Origin: Thermoproteota archaeon
Lineage (GTDB): Archaea > Korarchaeota > Korarchaeia > Korarchaeales > Korarchaeaceae
Direction: 5' to 3'
Assembly (NCBI GenBank): GCA_027491915.1
Contig: JAOZGC010000002.1
Location: 623,331-687,330 of the forward strand
DNA: 64,000 bases
The translations under genes were made by a program, and so were the position numbers. The stretch's first letter is position 1. Each line of letters opens with the position of its first letter. Shown one piece after another: positions 41,552 to 49,540 of the stretch. The notes below the pieces were generated by a model. That model saw nothing but the letters and a program-made list of their open reading frames with translations, searched no databases and was not told where the DNA came from.

Positions 41552-41956
41552 TCAATCCGGGCTGGACCCCGGGATCCTGACGACCGCCCCCCTCCCGGCG
41601 ATCTCGCCGAACGCCTCCGCCGCGGCCCTGAGGCCCCTCACGAGGATCTCGTAGAGATCCCGCGCGGTCAGGCCCACGTTCCTGCCGGAGGACTCCAGGC
41701 CGTAGGGGTCCCTGATCCACACGCTCACCGTGCCGCCGAACCTGCCCAGCCTGATGTGGGTGTCCGGCCTGAGACCGGCCGGGAAGAAGGCCCACCCCTC
41801 GGCCCTCCTCTCGGCGGAGAAGCCGGCCTCCCCGAGCCTGGCCGTCACGGCCCTGACCAGCTCTTCCGCCTCCCCGGCGCCCAGGTCGGCCACCAGGGCG
41901 GCGGAGGCCAGCTCGTCGCAGAGCCTCCCCTCCTCCCCCTCTCCCTCCCGAACCAT
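41552..41956 (-). CDS. Unknown 134-residue protein
   Basis: The protein reads LASAALVADLGAGEAEELVR then RPDTHIRLGRFGGTVSVWIR and ARDLYEILVRGLRAAAEAFG. This suggests a small alpha/beta fold. No family is recognised. A GGTTTATACG box about 26 bp upstream and native-looking codon use support it being real. Confidence 0.55.
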   Translation of the reverse strand: MVREGEGEEGRLCDELASAALVADLGAGEAEELVRAVTARLGEAGFSAERRAEGWAFFPAGLRPDTHIRLGRFGGTVSVWIRDPYGLESSGRNVGLTARDLYEILVRGLRAAAEAFGEIAGRGAVVRIPGSSPD

Positions 41957-42023
41957 CCCGGGACGTCCCCCCGGGGAGCGTATAAACCCGCCCGTCCCCC
42001 ATTTACTCCGGCCCGCTCCGCCC

Positions 42024-43142
42024 TCACCCCGCCCCCGGGCCCAGGGACTCCCTCATGTACTCCAGGAACTCCCCCTTGGAGGAGAACCTGGCGTCGGCGA
42101 AGTAGGTGTAGAAGGGGCTGGGCATCCCCCTGCCCCCCCATATCAGGTAGACCCTCTTCCCCAGGACCCTGTGGCCGTAGAGCATCTCGCACGCCACCCC
42201 CGGGGAGCCCACCCCCAGCGGGTTGTAGACCACCACCATGTCAGCCGACTCTATCATGTCGAAGTCCCTCTCCACTATCTGGCCCTCCACCAGGGGGGCG
42301 ACCGCCTCCAGCTCCGAGTAGGGGTACTCGAACCTCCTCACCTCCCCCCCGACCTCCACGGCCACCTCCACCGGCTCGGACGGGTCGGACACCCCCCTCA
42401 TCCTGGCGGCCTCCAGGGCCGACAGGATCGCCCCCTCGGTCATGGTCTTCGGGTCGAACACCACGACCCCCAGGGAGTCCAGCTCGTCCACGAACTCGGC
42501 CCTCTCCTCGTCGAACCTCCCCTCCTCCTCCGGAGGCACGTGGGTTATCGGGAAGCTCAGGTAGGCCTTCTTCCTCCAGGGCTCCAGGGCCAGGGCCCTG
42601 AGCACCCTGGGCGGGTGGTTCCTGGCCAGGACGTAGAACTCGGCCTTCAGCTGCCCCGCCAGCTGCTTCACCAGGGCCGTCTCCTGGGCCCTCCACATGG
42701 CCAGGTCCCTGAGGGTGAACCTCTCCCTGGACCACTCAGGGTCCGAGGCCAGCCTCTCCCTGACGGACATCACGTCGTCCACCACCACCACGAAGGCGTC
42801 GGGCCTGAGGGCCTCGGCCACCGAGTAGTCCAGCCCCGTGATCACGGTCCCCCCCCAGAAGAAGGTGGCGGGCGTCCTGATCAGGTACACCCCCGGGTCG
42901 GACTCGACCCTCTCGGCTATCCTCCTGAACGCCTCGGCCCTTATGCTCATCAGCCTTTCCCTCAGGAGGTTCAAGACGTTCTGCTCGCTTATCTCCAGGC
43001 CGTGCTCCTCCAGAGCCACCTCCCTCATCGTGTCGAAGGCCCTGAGGACCTTTATTCTCCCCCCAGACCCGGCGGCCGCCTCCGAGACCGCCTCGTAGGC
43101 ACCGGAACCTGCCGGCCCCGTGACCACGACCACCCTCCTCAT
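42024..43142 (-). CDS. Adenylate-kinase-like P-loop protein fused to a nucleoside-deoxyribosyltransferase-like domain
   Basis: The 372-residue protein starts VVVVTGPAGSGAYEAVSEAA, a P-loop kinase start in which the Lys-Ser/Thr of GxGK[ST] is replaced by Ala-Tyr. GVYLIRTPATFFWGG and DAFVVVVDDVMSVRERL follow in kinase-like order. From about 215 the C-terminal part resembles the nucleoside 2-deoxyribosyltransferase-like fold: KAYLSFPITHVPPEEEGRFD, FVDELDSLGVVVFDPKT and DFDMIESADMVVVYNPLGVG. Function not assigned. Confidence 0.6.
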   Translation of the reverse strand: MRRVVVVTGPAGSGAYEAVSEAAAGSGGRIKVLRAFDTMREVALEEHGLEISEQNVLNLLRERLMSIRAEAFRRIAERVESDPGVYLIRTPATFFWGGTVITGLDYSVAEALRPDAFVVVVDDVMSVRERLASDPEWSRERFTLRDLAMWRAQETALVKQLAGQLKAEFYVLARNHPPRVLRALALEPWRKKAYLSFPITHVPPEEEGRFDEERAEFVDELDSLGVVVFDPKTMTEGAILSALEAARMRGVSDPSEPVEVAVEVGGEVRRFEYPYSELEAVAPLVEGQIVERDFDMIESADMVVVYNPLGVGSPGVACEMLYGHRVLGKRVYLIWGGRGMPSPFYTYFADARFSSKGEFLEYMRESLGPGAG

Positions 43143-43203
43143 CGGATCCCCGACCCCGGGGGCCGCCAGCTAATTAATGGGACCGACCGGCCCGGGCCGG
43201 GGG

Positions 43204-44244
43204 TCAGGGGGAGTGTATCCCGGCGACCTTCGGGCAGAACCTGGCCTCCCACACCCCCTCGAGGCCGCAGAGGAACCGCGTCAGCCTCTCCACCCCGATG
43301 CCGAACCCGGCGCTGGGCTCGATCCCCTCCCTGAGCATCTCCATGTACCAGCCGTACCTGGAGGGATCCTCCCCCGAGTCCCTCATCCTGGCCGCGACCC
43401 TCTCGTACTCGTACTCCCTCTCGGCGCCGCTGACGGCCTCCCCGAACCCCTCGGGGTAGAGGGCGTCGAAGTCCCGGAGGATCCCCGGCCTGTCCGGGTC
43501 CTCCCTGTCGTAGAACCCCCTGGACCCGGCCGGGTAGTCGTACACGAAGAAGGGGGTGTCGAACCTGGAGGAGAGGGCCACCTCCCCCTCCCAGGATATC
43601 TCGGACCCCCCGTCGGCCTCCAGCCCCATGGACCTGAGGATCCCCACGGCCTCCCGGTGGGGTATCCTCGGGAAGGGGGCGGCGCACTCGGGGAGCTCCC
43701 TCCCCAGCGCCTCCAGCTCCCGGGCCGACTCCTCCCGGACCGCCCGGATCACGTGCCTGATCAGGTCCTCGGCCAGGTCCATGGCCCCCAGGTAGTCCAT
43801 GCCGGCCGCCTCCACGTCCACCTGGACGAACTCCGTGAGGTGCCTCCCGGTGAGGGCCGTCTCCGGCGGCTCCAGCCTGACGTTCGGCGAGACGAAGTAT
43901 ATCCTGCCCAGGGCCGTCGCCGCGGCCTGCTTGTACAGGATGGCGCTGCTCATGACCCTGTACTCCCGCCCGTAGTAGTCGAAGGAGACCTGCCGGGCCC
44001 CCCTGATCCCCGGGTCCGTCACGGGACCTATTATCGGGGGGAGGAGCTCCAAGAAACCCCTGGAGTCCAGGAAATCCCTGATGGCCCTCAGGGCGACCGC
44101 CTGCACCCTGAGGACCGCCCTCGACCTCTCCCCCCTGGCCGAGGAGTAGGACCTGGAGAGCCTAGACTCCAGGCGCCCCAGGAAGGACTCGCCCTCCCGG
44201 GCCTCCTCGATCAGCCCGGCCACCGACGGGTGCATCCCTCCCAT
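43204..44244 (-). CDS. Archaeal asparagine synthetase A (AsnRS-like, no anticodon domain)
   Basis: The 346-residue protein is a class II synthetase core: LPPIIGPVTDPGIRGARQVS, YRVMSSAILYKQAAATALG (motif 2 area), ETALTGRHLTEFVQVDVEAA (motif 2 TEFxxxD), and SAGFGIGVERLTRFLCGL (motif 3). It has no N-terminal anticodon-binding OB domain. Such proteins make asparagine from aspartate in archaea. An AsnC-type regulator gene lies just upstream on the same strand. The leader holds a pentanucleotide repeat. Confidence 0.88.
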   Translation of the reverse strand: MGGMHPSVAGLIEEAREGESFLGRLESRLSRSYSSARGERSRAVLRVQAVALRAIRDFLDSRGFLELLPPIIGPVTDPGIRGARQVSFDYYGREYRVMSSAILYKQAAATALGRIYFVSPNVRLEPPETALTGRHLTEFVQVDVEAAGMDYLGAMDLAEDLIRHVIRAVREESARELEALGRELPECAAPFPRIPHREAVGILRSMGLEADGGSEISWEGEVALSSRFDTPFFVYDYPAGSRGFYDREDPDRPGILRDFDALYPEGFGEAVSGAEREYEYERVAARMRDSGEDPSRYGWYMEMLREGIEPSAGFGIGVERLTRFLCGLEGVWEARFCPKVAGIHSP

Positions 44245-44260
44245 CTCCCGCGCCCCCTCT

Positions 44261-44298
44261 TCGCCTCGCCTCGCCTCGCCTCGCCTCGCCTCGCCTCG
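44261..44298. repeat. Pentanucleotide tandem repeat (TCGCC)7 in the asnA leader
   Basis: From 44261 the unit TCGCC is repeated perfectly seven times and ends with TCG (38 bp). On the transcribed strand it reads GGCGA, so the leader contains repeated GAGGCGAGG purine runs like ribosome-binding sites. The next best promoter is at about 44337-44350, so it lies in a 5' leader of about 75 nt. Confidence 0.8.
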
Positions 44299-44336
44299 AC
44301 CCCGACCGACTCGGTCGTCCGCCGGGGGAACGCCGC

Positions 44337-44350
44337 GACTAAATAACCCT
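44337..44350 (-). promoter_or_regulatory. TATA box for asnA-like gene
   Basis: On the minus strand GGGTTATTTAGTCG lies about 100 bp upstream of the ATG at 44244. The predicted start point is near 44318, leaving the repeat in the leader. Most neighbours have leaderless spacing, so a long leader is unusual. Confidence 0.35.
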
Positions 44351-44402
44351 TTGCGTCATCTTTCCGCCATTTCGCCGTTTTATTTGGCTATATGGGGAGA
44401 GA

Positions 44403-44412
44403 ATTGGCCAAT
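44403..44412. promoter_or_regulatory. Candidate AsnC/Lrp operator
   Basis: ATTGGCCAAT is a perfect 10-bp palindrome 38 bp downstream of the asnC stop and about 60 bp upstream of the asnA TATA box. A related half, TTTGGCTA, lies at about 44382-44389. Lrp/AsnC proteins bind short A/T-flanked palindromes; binding here is inferred. Confidence 0.4.
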
Positions 44413-44449
44413 ATGATGTCATAGTAACCCGATGGACCGGGATGGATGG

Positions 44450-44983
44450 TCAATCTTTCCGGGACGGGAGCCTCGGGGAGTGGTCCTCGTGGACCCTCTC
44501 TAGGGAGAGCAGGGTGTGGGTCTGGACCACGTCCTCGTGGGTGGCCATGAAGGATATGAGGAACCTGGTGAGCTGATCCAGCTCCGATGCCCTGACCTTA
44601 AGCAGGAGATCGTACTCCCCGGTTATTATGTGGGCCTCCTCCACCCAGGGCAGCCGGCGATCCGACGAGGTCATCTCCACTATCCTCTCGGCCAGCAGCT
44701 CCTGGTTTGACCTCCCGCCGACCGGCCTCGTCCTCCTGACCTTGACCAGCACGAACGCCGTTATCCTGTACCCCAGCCTCTCGGCGGAGACGACCGCCCG
44801 GTACCCCTCCACCAACCCGGCCTCCTCCATCCTGGCCAGCCTGGAGGCCACGGTCGTCCTGGGGGCGCCCACCCTCTCGGCGAGCCTCGTGATCGGGATC
44901 CTGCCGTCCTCCATCAGCTCCCGCAGTATCCTGACGTCCAGGTCGCCCAATCCGGGCAAGGGTTCTCCCCACCTCTCTCCCAC
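44450..44983 (-). CDS. Lrp/AsnC-family transcription regulator
   Basis: The 177-residue protein has an N-terminal helix-turn-helix (DVRILRELMEDGRIPITRLA, PRTTVASRLARMEEAGLV) and C-terminal RAM domain (ITAFVLVKVRRTRP, EEAHIITGEYDLLLKVRASE). Its position next to asnA, like asnC-asnA in Escherichia coli, suggests it controls asparagine synthesis. GTG start; GTTATTACG lies about 20 bp upstream. Confidence 0.9.
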   Translation of the reverse strand: MGERWGEPLPGLGDLDVRILRELMEDGRIPITRLAERVGAPRTTVASRLARMEEAGLVEGYRAVVSAERLGYRITAFVLVKVRRTRPVGGRSNQELLAERIVEMTSSDRRLPWVEEAHIITGEYDLLLKVRASELDQLTRFLISFMATHEDVVQTHTLLSLERVHEDHSPRLPSRKD

Positions 44984-45080
44984 CTCCCGGGCGGGCCCGT
45001 AATAACAGGATCGCCTCCGGCGCTGCGGACCGGAAGGGGACCCCGGAACCCGTTTAAGCGGGACCGCAGGGACGCGCCCC

Positions 45081-45332
45081 GTGCCCGAGACCGAGAGGCT
45101 GATACTGCTGGTCAGGAGGGGTCAGCCGGAGAGCTCTGAGGCCCTGGACCTCCTGAGGGGCGCCGGGGTGGAGGCCCTGATATTGGACGCCGACGACCCG
45201 GGGGTGGCGCCCTCCCTGCCGGACGGGGTGGGGACCGCCGCGACCCCAGCCCTCCTGACCAGCCGGGGGGTCGTCCCGGGGGTGGAGCTGATCAGGCTGT
45301 ACCTGTCGGGCCTCAGGGGCGGGACCCGCTGA
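45081..45332 (+). CDS. Small glutaredoxin-like protein without cysteines
   Basis: The 83-residue protein has the order of a glutaredoxin fold: LILLVRRGQPESSEALDLLR, EALILDADDPG, then TAATPALLTSRGVVPGVELI with the cis-Pro before the third strand. The usual redox Cys positions read RGQPES, and there is no Cys in the whole protein. It may be a binding protein that lost redox activity. A GTTTAAGC box 26 bp upstream supports the GTG. Confidence 0.5.
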   Translation: MPETERLILLVRRGQPESSEALDLLRGAGVEALILDADDPGVAPSLPDGVGTAATPALLTSRGVVPGVELIRLYLSGLRGGTR

Positions 45333-45353
45333 CCGGCCGCTCCCCGCCCCGCC

Positions 45354-46465
45354 CTACCTGCGGACCAACTTGGAGGCGCTCATCCCCCTGGGCCCGATCA
45401 GGGTGACCGCGTACTCCTTGGCCCCGTCGACGATCTTCTGCCAACATTTCGGGTCGGAGGCGGCCAGCCCGACCTCGCCCTCGTTCAGGGGCTCTCCCTG
45501 GGGTTTCATGGTCAGGACGGGGCAGCTCCCGTTCCCCTCCTTCCACGTCAAGACGATCGTCCACCGCTCCGGCTCCATCTCGTCGCCGGAGATGGGGTCC
45601 GGGCCCAGGTTCACGAAGTGAACGGCGGCCTCCTTCTCGTCTACCTCCTCTATCTCTATCCGGGACACGGGGGAGGAGCCGGTGTAGGTGGCCTCCAGGC
45701 CGCCCGGTCCCCTCAGGGTGACGGAGTACTTCGCGGAGTCCCCCAGCACCTTGTTCCAGCAGCTCGGGTCCGAGCTGGCCGCGGCCGACCCCCCGGGCGG
45801 GACCTCCTCGCCCGAGGGGGAGAGGGAGGAGACCGGGCAGTCCCCCGACCCGAGGTCCCCCTCCAGGGTCACCGACCACTCCCCCGGGTCCATGTAGTCC
45901 GGCGGTATGGGGCCGTCGCCGACGTTGGCGAAGGACACTACGGCCCCCCACCTGTCGACGGAGGTTATCTCTATCTCGGGGGATCCTCCCCCGCCCCCTC
46001 CCCCGCCCCCTCCCGACCAGGGGGAGGCGAGCCTGCCCTCTAATATGGTCCCGGCCTGGTTCCCCCCGGGGGCGTAGACCTTGATCATGGCCCTGGACCC
46101 GGACTCAGGCCAGCAGGAGGACAGGTTCAGGGCGGCCTCCTCCCCGGGGGCCAGGTCCCCTGAGGGGGTCACCGAGTCCGGGGAGCACGTGACGCTTCCG
46201 TCCCCCTGAACCTCGAATACCACGGTCCACGCGTCGGGTCCGCCTCCGGGAACCGCCTCCGGCCCCAGGTTCCTCACGTGTATCGTCCTGGTGGAGGGCT
46301 CCACCGAGATTATCTCTATCCCCGCCTCCCCGCCGGTCCCGCCCAGCCCCACCCCGGGGCGGCGAGCCTGGCGGCCGGGGCGAATATCAGGATTGCGAGG
46401 GAGATGCCTATCACCAGGATGGCGGCCTCGACGGCCAGCCTGGAGACCCCGGGTCTGACGGCCAC
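45354..46465 (-). pseudogene. Pilin-like surface protein with repeated Ig-type domains, interrupted by one frameshift
   Basis: GTG 46465 opens a class III/pilin-like N-terminus: RPGVSRLAVEAAILVIGISL then AILIFAPAARL. That frame stops at 46335-46340. The rest continues in the next frame: IEIISVEPSTRTIHVRNLG, a polyglycine stretch, IEITSVDRWGAVVSFANVG, IEIEEVDEKEAAVHFVNLG. These are three repeats of about 110 residues, each with a Cys pair. The shift lies in G-runs between about 46345 and 46420. TTTATTTTATC is 25 bp upstream of the GTG. It could be a real mutation or a sequence error. Confidence 0.6.
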
Positions 46466-46557
46466 GCGCCGACCGATCCGGGGAGATAAAATAAACTTTC
46501 CCGTGGAATGGCCGAGAAAGCGGCACCTTTTTTGAGCCGCCGGGCCGGGGATCCGGG

Positions 46558-47769
46558 GTGTCCGTCGTGCCCCGGCCGCCGCCCTCCCTCTGCGTCAGGT
46601 GCAAGGGGGTCCGCCGCCTCTGCGGCCTGGAGAGGTGCCCCATCCTGGAGAGGGCCAGGGCCCAGGCCGGCTTGAGGATCCCCTACCCGGAGGTCGAGGC
46701 CCCCACTCCCCCCCTCGTCCTGGTGGGGGAGGCGGGATATCCCAAGGTCAGGGTGGGCCCGACGCTCGAGCTGGGCCCCGGGATCGGGGACCCTCGGGAG
46801 CTCGTGCGCTCGGCTTCCCTGGAGGAGGTCGTCCGGGCCAGGGCCAGGACCCTGACCCCTACCATCCGGGTCGACGCCGGGCGCCCCTCCGGGAGGTGGC
46901 TGGGCGAGGTGAGGCTGGCGGCCATGGGGTCCCGCCCGGCGGAGGTGGAGGCCGAGCTCGAGAGGCGCCCGAATGTCGGGGTGAGGTTCGACGGGGTGGC
47001 TCCCCCCAGCGGGCCGTCGGCCCCGGCCAGGAGGGTGAGGCTGGCGGAGGAGCCCAGGGTGCCCCCCCAGGTGGAGAGGGCGGTCTACGACGCGGACCTC
47101 CGGGCGGCGGAGGCCGTCCTTGACCTCTACATCTCGGGGGTGGACGTCTACCACGTCCAGAGGCTGCTGAGCCTGGGGCTCGTGGGGACCCGCGGCAGGA
47201 GGAGGCTGGTGCCGACCAGGTGGGCCATAACCGCCGTGGACTCCATCCTGGGGGACGCCCTGAGGAGGGAGGTCCTGGACCTGCCCTGGTACTCGGGTCC
47301 CCCGCTCCTCCACCGCTGGAGCTTCGCCGGCAACGAGTACAGGATACTCATCCTCCCGGGGCCCTACGGGCTCGAGGTCTTCGAGGCCTGGCTCCCCGGG
47401 GGGCTGTGGTCGGGTCGGTCCCTCCAGCTGACCTCCAACTACGAGGGCACCGCGACCCCGGGCTTCCCGACGATGGACGGGGGGCACTACGCGATGAGGC
47501 TGCCGGTGCTGGAGCGGCTGCGGGAGATGGGGAGGCAGGCCGCGGTGGTGGCCGTCAGGCAGGTGGGCCCCTCCTACTACGCCCCCGTGGGGAGCTGGCA
47601 GATAAGGGAGTCCGTGAGGGCCGCGCTGTCCTCCGAGCCCACGAGGTTCGACTCAGCCGGGGAGGCCCTCGGGGCCCTGGCCCGGGGGCTCGACTTCGAC
47701 CTCCGGGGGGCCCTCTCCCGCTCGAGGACCGCGGCCGCGCTCCGGCAGCGGAGGCTCCCCCCGGACTGA
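46558..47769 (+). CDS. nreA: NreA-family archaeal DNA repair protein
   Basis: The 403-residue protein has the N-terminal zinc-type knuckle LCVRCKGVRRLCGLERCPIL (Cys12, 15, 22, 27), then LVLVGEAGYPKVRVGPTLEL, GEVRLAAMGSRPAEVEAELE and LVPTRWAITAVDSILGDALR, all characteristic of the Nre family. NreA acts with PCNA in archaeal DNA damage response; the C-terminus here ends in a basic tail (LRQRRLPPD) with no clear PIP box. TTTTTTGAG lies 26 bp upstream of the GTG. Confidence 0.9.
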   Translation: MSVVPRPPPSLCVRCKGVRRLCGLERCPILERARAQAGLRIPYPEVEAPTPPLVLVGEAGYPKVRVGPTLELGPGIGDPRELVRSASLEEVVRARARTLTPTIRVDAGRPSGRWLGEVRLAAMGSRPAEVEAELERRPNVGVRFDGVAPPSGPSAPARRVRLAEEPRVPPQVERAVYDADLRAAEAVLDLYISGVDVYHVQRLLSLGLVGTRGRRRLVPTRWAITAVDSILGDALRREVLDLPWYSGPPLLHRWSFAGNEYRILILPGPYGLEVFEAWLPGGLWSGRSLQLTSNYEGTATPGFPTMDGGHYAMRLPVLERLREMGRQAAVVAVRQVGPSYYAPVGSWQIRESVRAALSSEPTRFDSAGEALGALARGLDFDLRGALSRSRTAAALRQRRLPPD

Positions 47770-47777
47770 CCCTGGGT

Positions 47778-48260
47778 TCAGCGGGCCGCGGCGGCGGGGC
47801 CGGACCTCGGGACCATCAGGTAGATGGCCAGGAGTCCCAGGAGCGCCCCGGCCGCCAGGCCGGCCTCGGCCGGGATGGCGGGGAGGAGCCTGGCCGCGTG
47901 GACGGAGGCCAGGGAGGCGGCCGCCGCGAAGGTCGACTCGGCGGCCAGGTGCCCCAGCCACCCCCGGCCGGCCTCCGCCCCCCCAACCTCGGAGGAGAGC
48001 CACGCGGCCGAGGCCGAGATCGCCACCAGCGTCCCCCAGACCGCCGCGATCTCCGGGCTCCTGGGTCCGAACACGACGCACCCCGCCACGGCCGTCACCC
48101 CGCCGGCGGCCGCCAGGGCCGGCCTCCCCGTGATCGCCCCCGCCGTCAGGACGGCGAAGGAGGCGGCGGCCCTCTCCGGCCCGGCGTGGACCCAGAGGAC
48201 GGCCCCGGCGGCCAGGGCGGTCCAGAGGGAGAGGGCCCTCAGGATCCGACCCGCACCCAC
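47778..48260 (-). CDS. Membrane protein of the MoxR/DUF58 cluster
   Basis: From GTG 48260 the product has 160 residues with about five hydrophobic segments (LWTALAAGAVLWVHA; AAGGVTAVAGCVVFG; EAGLAAGALLGLLAIYLMV). Its start overlaps the end of the DUF58 gene by 22 bp, so it is coupled. No family is recognised. A role beside the surface-related MoxR cluster is inferred. Confidence 0.6.
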   Translation of the reverse strand: MGAGRILRALSLWTALAAGAVLWVHAGPERAAASFAVLTAGAITGRPALAAAGGVTAVAGCVVFGPRSPEIAAVWGTLVAISASAAWLSSEVGGAEAGRGWLGHLAAESTFAAAASLASVHAARLLPAIPAEAGLAAGALLGLLAIYLMVPRSGPAAAAR

Positions 48261-49540
48261 CTGATCGCACCTCCCCCGGTCACGGGACCCCTCACGTCCC
48301 AGTCGAGCACGGCGGCGAAGGCGCTGGCGGCCGCCAGGGCCGCCTCCCTCTCCAGGGAGAGGATCGAGGCGGCGGCCGCCTCGACGGGGTCCCCCCAACC
48401 CCTGCCCCCGCCTCTTCCCGTCCGCCGGGAGAGCTCGGCCGTTATGGGGTTGGGGGACACCACCAGGACCTTGAATCCCCTCGAGGCCAGCTCCGCCAGG
48501 GCGTCTGGGGTCGTCGGGTCGGTCATCGGCGAGACCAGGATTACCTGGCACCCCCTGGTCAGGTAGACGTTCGCGGCGTTCCTGACCAGCAGCCTGAGCT
48601 CGGCCGACTCCGTCGGCCTGGCGGCGGCCAGGCACCTGGCTATCTCCACCAGGTGGGCCGGGCCGTACTCCGGGGGGATCCACCTGCTCCCCAGGTGGAG
48701 GAGCCCGACCCTGTGCCCCATCCTCATGGCCGCGGCGGCCACCCCCATGGCGGCCCTGCAGGCGTGGTCCAGCAGGTCCCCCCCGCCGGACCAGGTCACC
48801 GATGGACCGGTGTCCAGCAGGATCATGACCTCCGTCCTCCTCTCCGCCTCGTGCTCGTTGACCATGACCTTCCCCCTCCTGGCGGTCGCCTTCCAGTTGA
48901 CCGTCCTGAGGGGGTCCCCGGGCAGGGCCTCCCTTATCGACCTGAACTCCGTTCCGGGCCCCGGGACCCTGGAGGGGGCCTCGCCGGGGATCGGCCTCGT
49001 CCCCTCGGAGTAGATCTTGAGCCAGGACACCTCGTCGACCCTGGGGACGGCGGTCGCGTAGGCGGGTGACTCGAGCCTCAGGGGGAGGTAGAGCAAGCCC
49101 AGGGGATCCGTCACCGCCACTCGGACGGGCCCCAGGCGGTAGACCCCCCTCCTGACGGAGGCCCGGTACCTGAGGAGGGGGTCCCCCGGGGTCAGGTCGA
49201 ACCTGGAGCTCGCCCCCGCGGGATCCATGCCCTCCGGGACCACGTCCACCGCCAGGACGAGCCTCCTCGGACCCGAGATGTTCACCTCCACCTCCACCTC
49301 GCCGCCCTCGACCAGGAGGTCCGGGTCCACCCGCCTGGAGGCCCTCAGGTCGGCCGGGGAGGCGTAGACCCTGGCCACGGCCAGCAGGGCCAGCGGCGGC
49401 ACGGCCGCCGACAGGGTCTCCCACCTGAGCGAGATCGCCGAGAAGCCCACCGCCGCTGCCGCCAGGGCCACCAGGAGGGCGGCCCTCCCGGTCATCCCGA
49501 CCCCGGCCCCCCTCCCGCCGCCCGCCCTCCCCTCACCCAA
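48239..49540 (-). CDS. DUF58 (vWA-type) protein
   Basis: The 433-residue protein (TTG 49540; ATG 49495 is possible) has two N-terminal membrane segments (LLVALAAAAVGFSAISL and ALLAVARVYA), then the DUF58 core FRSIREALPGDPLRTVNWKA, KVMVNEHEAERRTEVMILLD (vWA-like MIDAS start, DTGPSVTW) and QVILVSPMTDPTTPDALAEL. DUF58 proteins pair with MoxR ATPases, present upstream with an 8-bp overlap. Confidence 0.85.
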   Translation of the reverse strand: MGEGRAGGGRGAGVGMTGRAALLVALAAAAVGFSAISLRWETLSAAVPPLALLAVARVYASPADLRASRRVDPDLLVEGGEVEVEVNISGPRRLVLAVDVVPEGMDPAGASSRFDLTPGDPLLRYRASVRRGVYRLGPVRVAVTDPLGLLYLPLRLESPAYATAVPRVDEVSWLKIYSEGTRPIPGEAPSRVPGPGTEFRSIREALPGDPLRTVNWKATARRGKVMVNEHEAERRTEVMILLDTGPSVTWSGGGDLLDHACRAAMGVAAAAMRMGHRVGLLHLGSRWIPPEYGPAHLVEIARCLAAARPTESAELRLLVRNAANVYLTRGCQVILVSPMTDPTTPDALAELASRGFKVLVVSPNPITAELSRRTGRGGGRGWGDPVEAAAASILSLEREAALAAASAFAAVLDWDVRGPVTGGGAIRWVRVGS

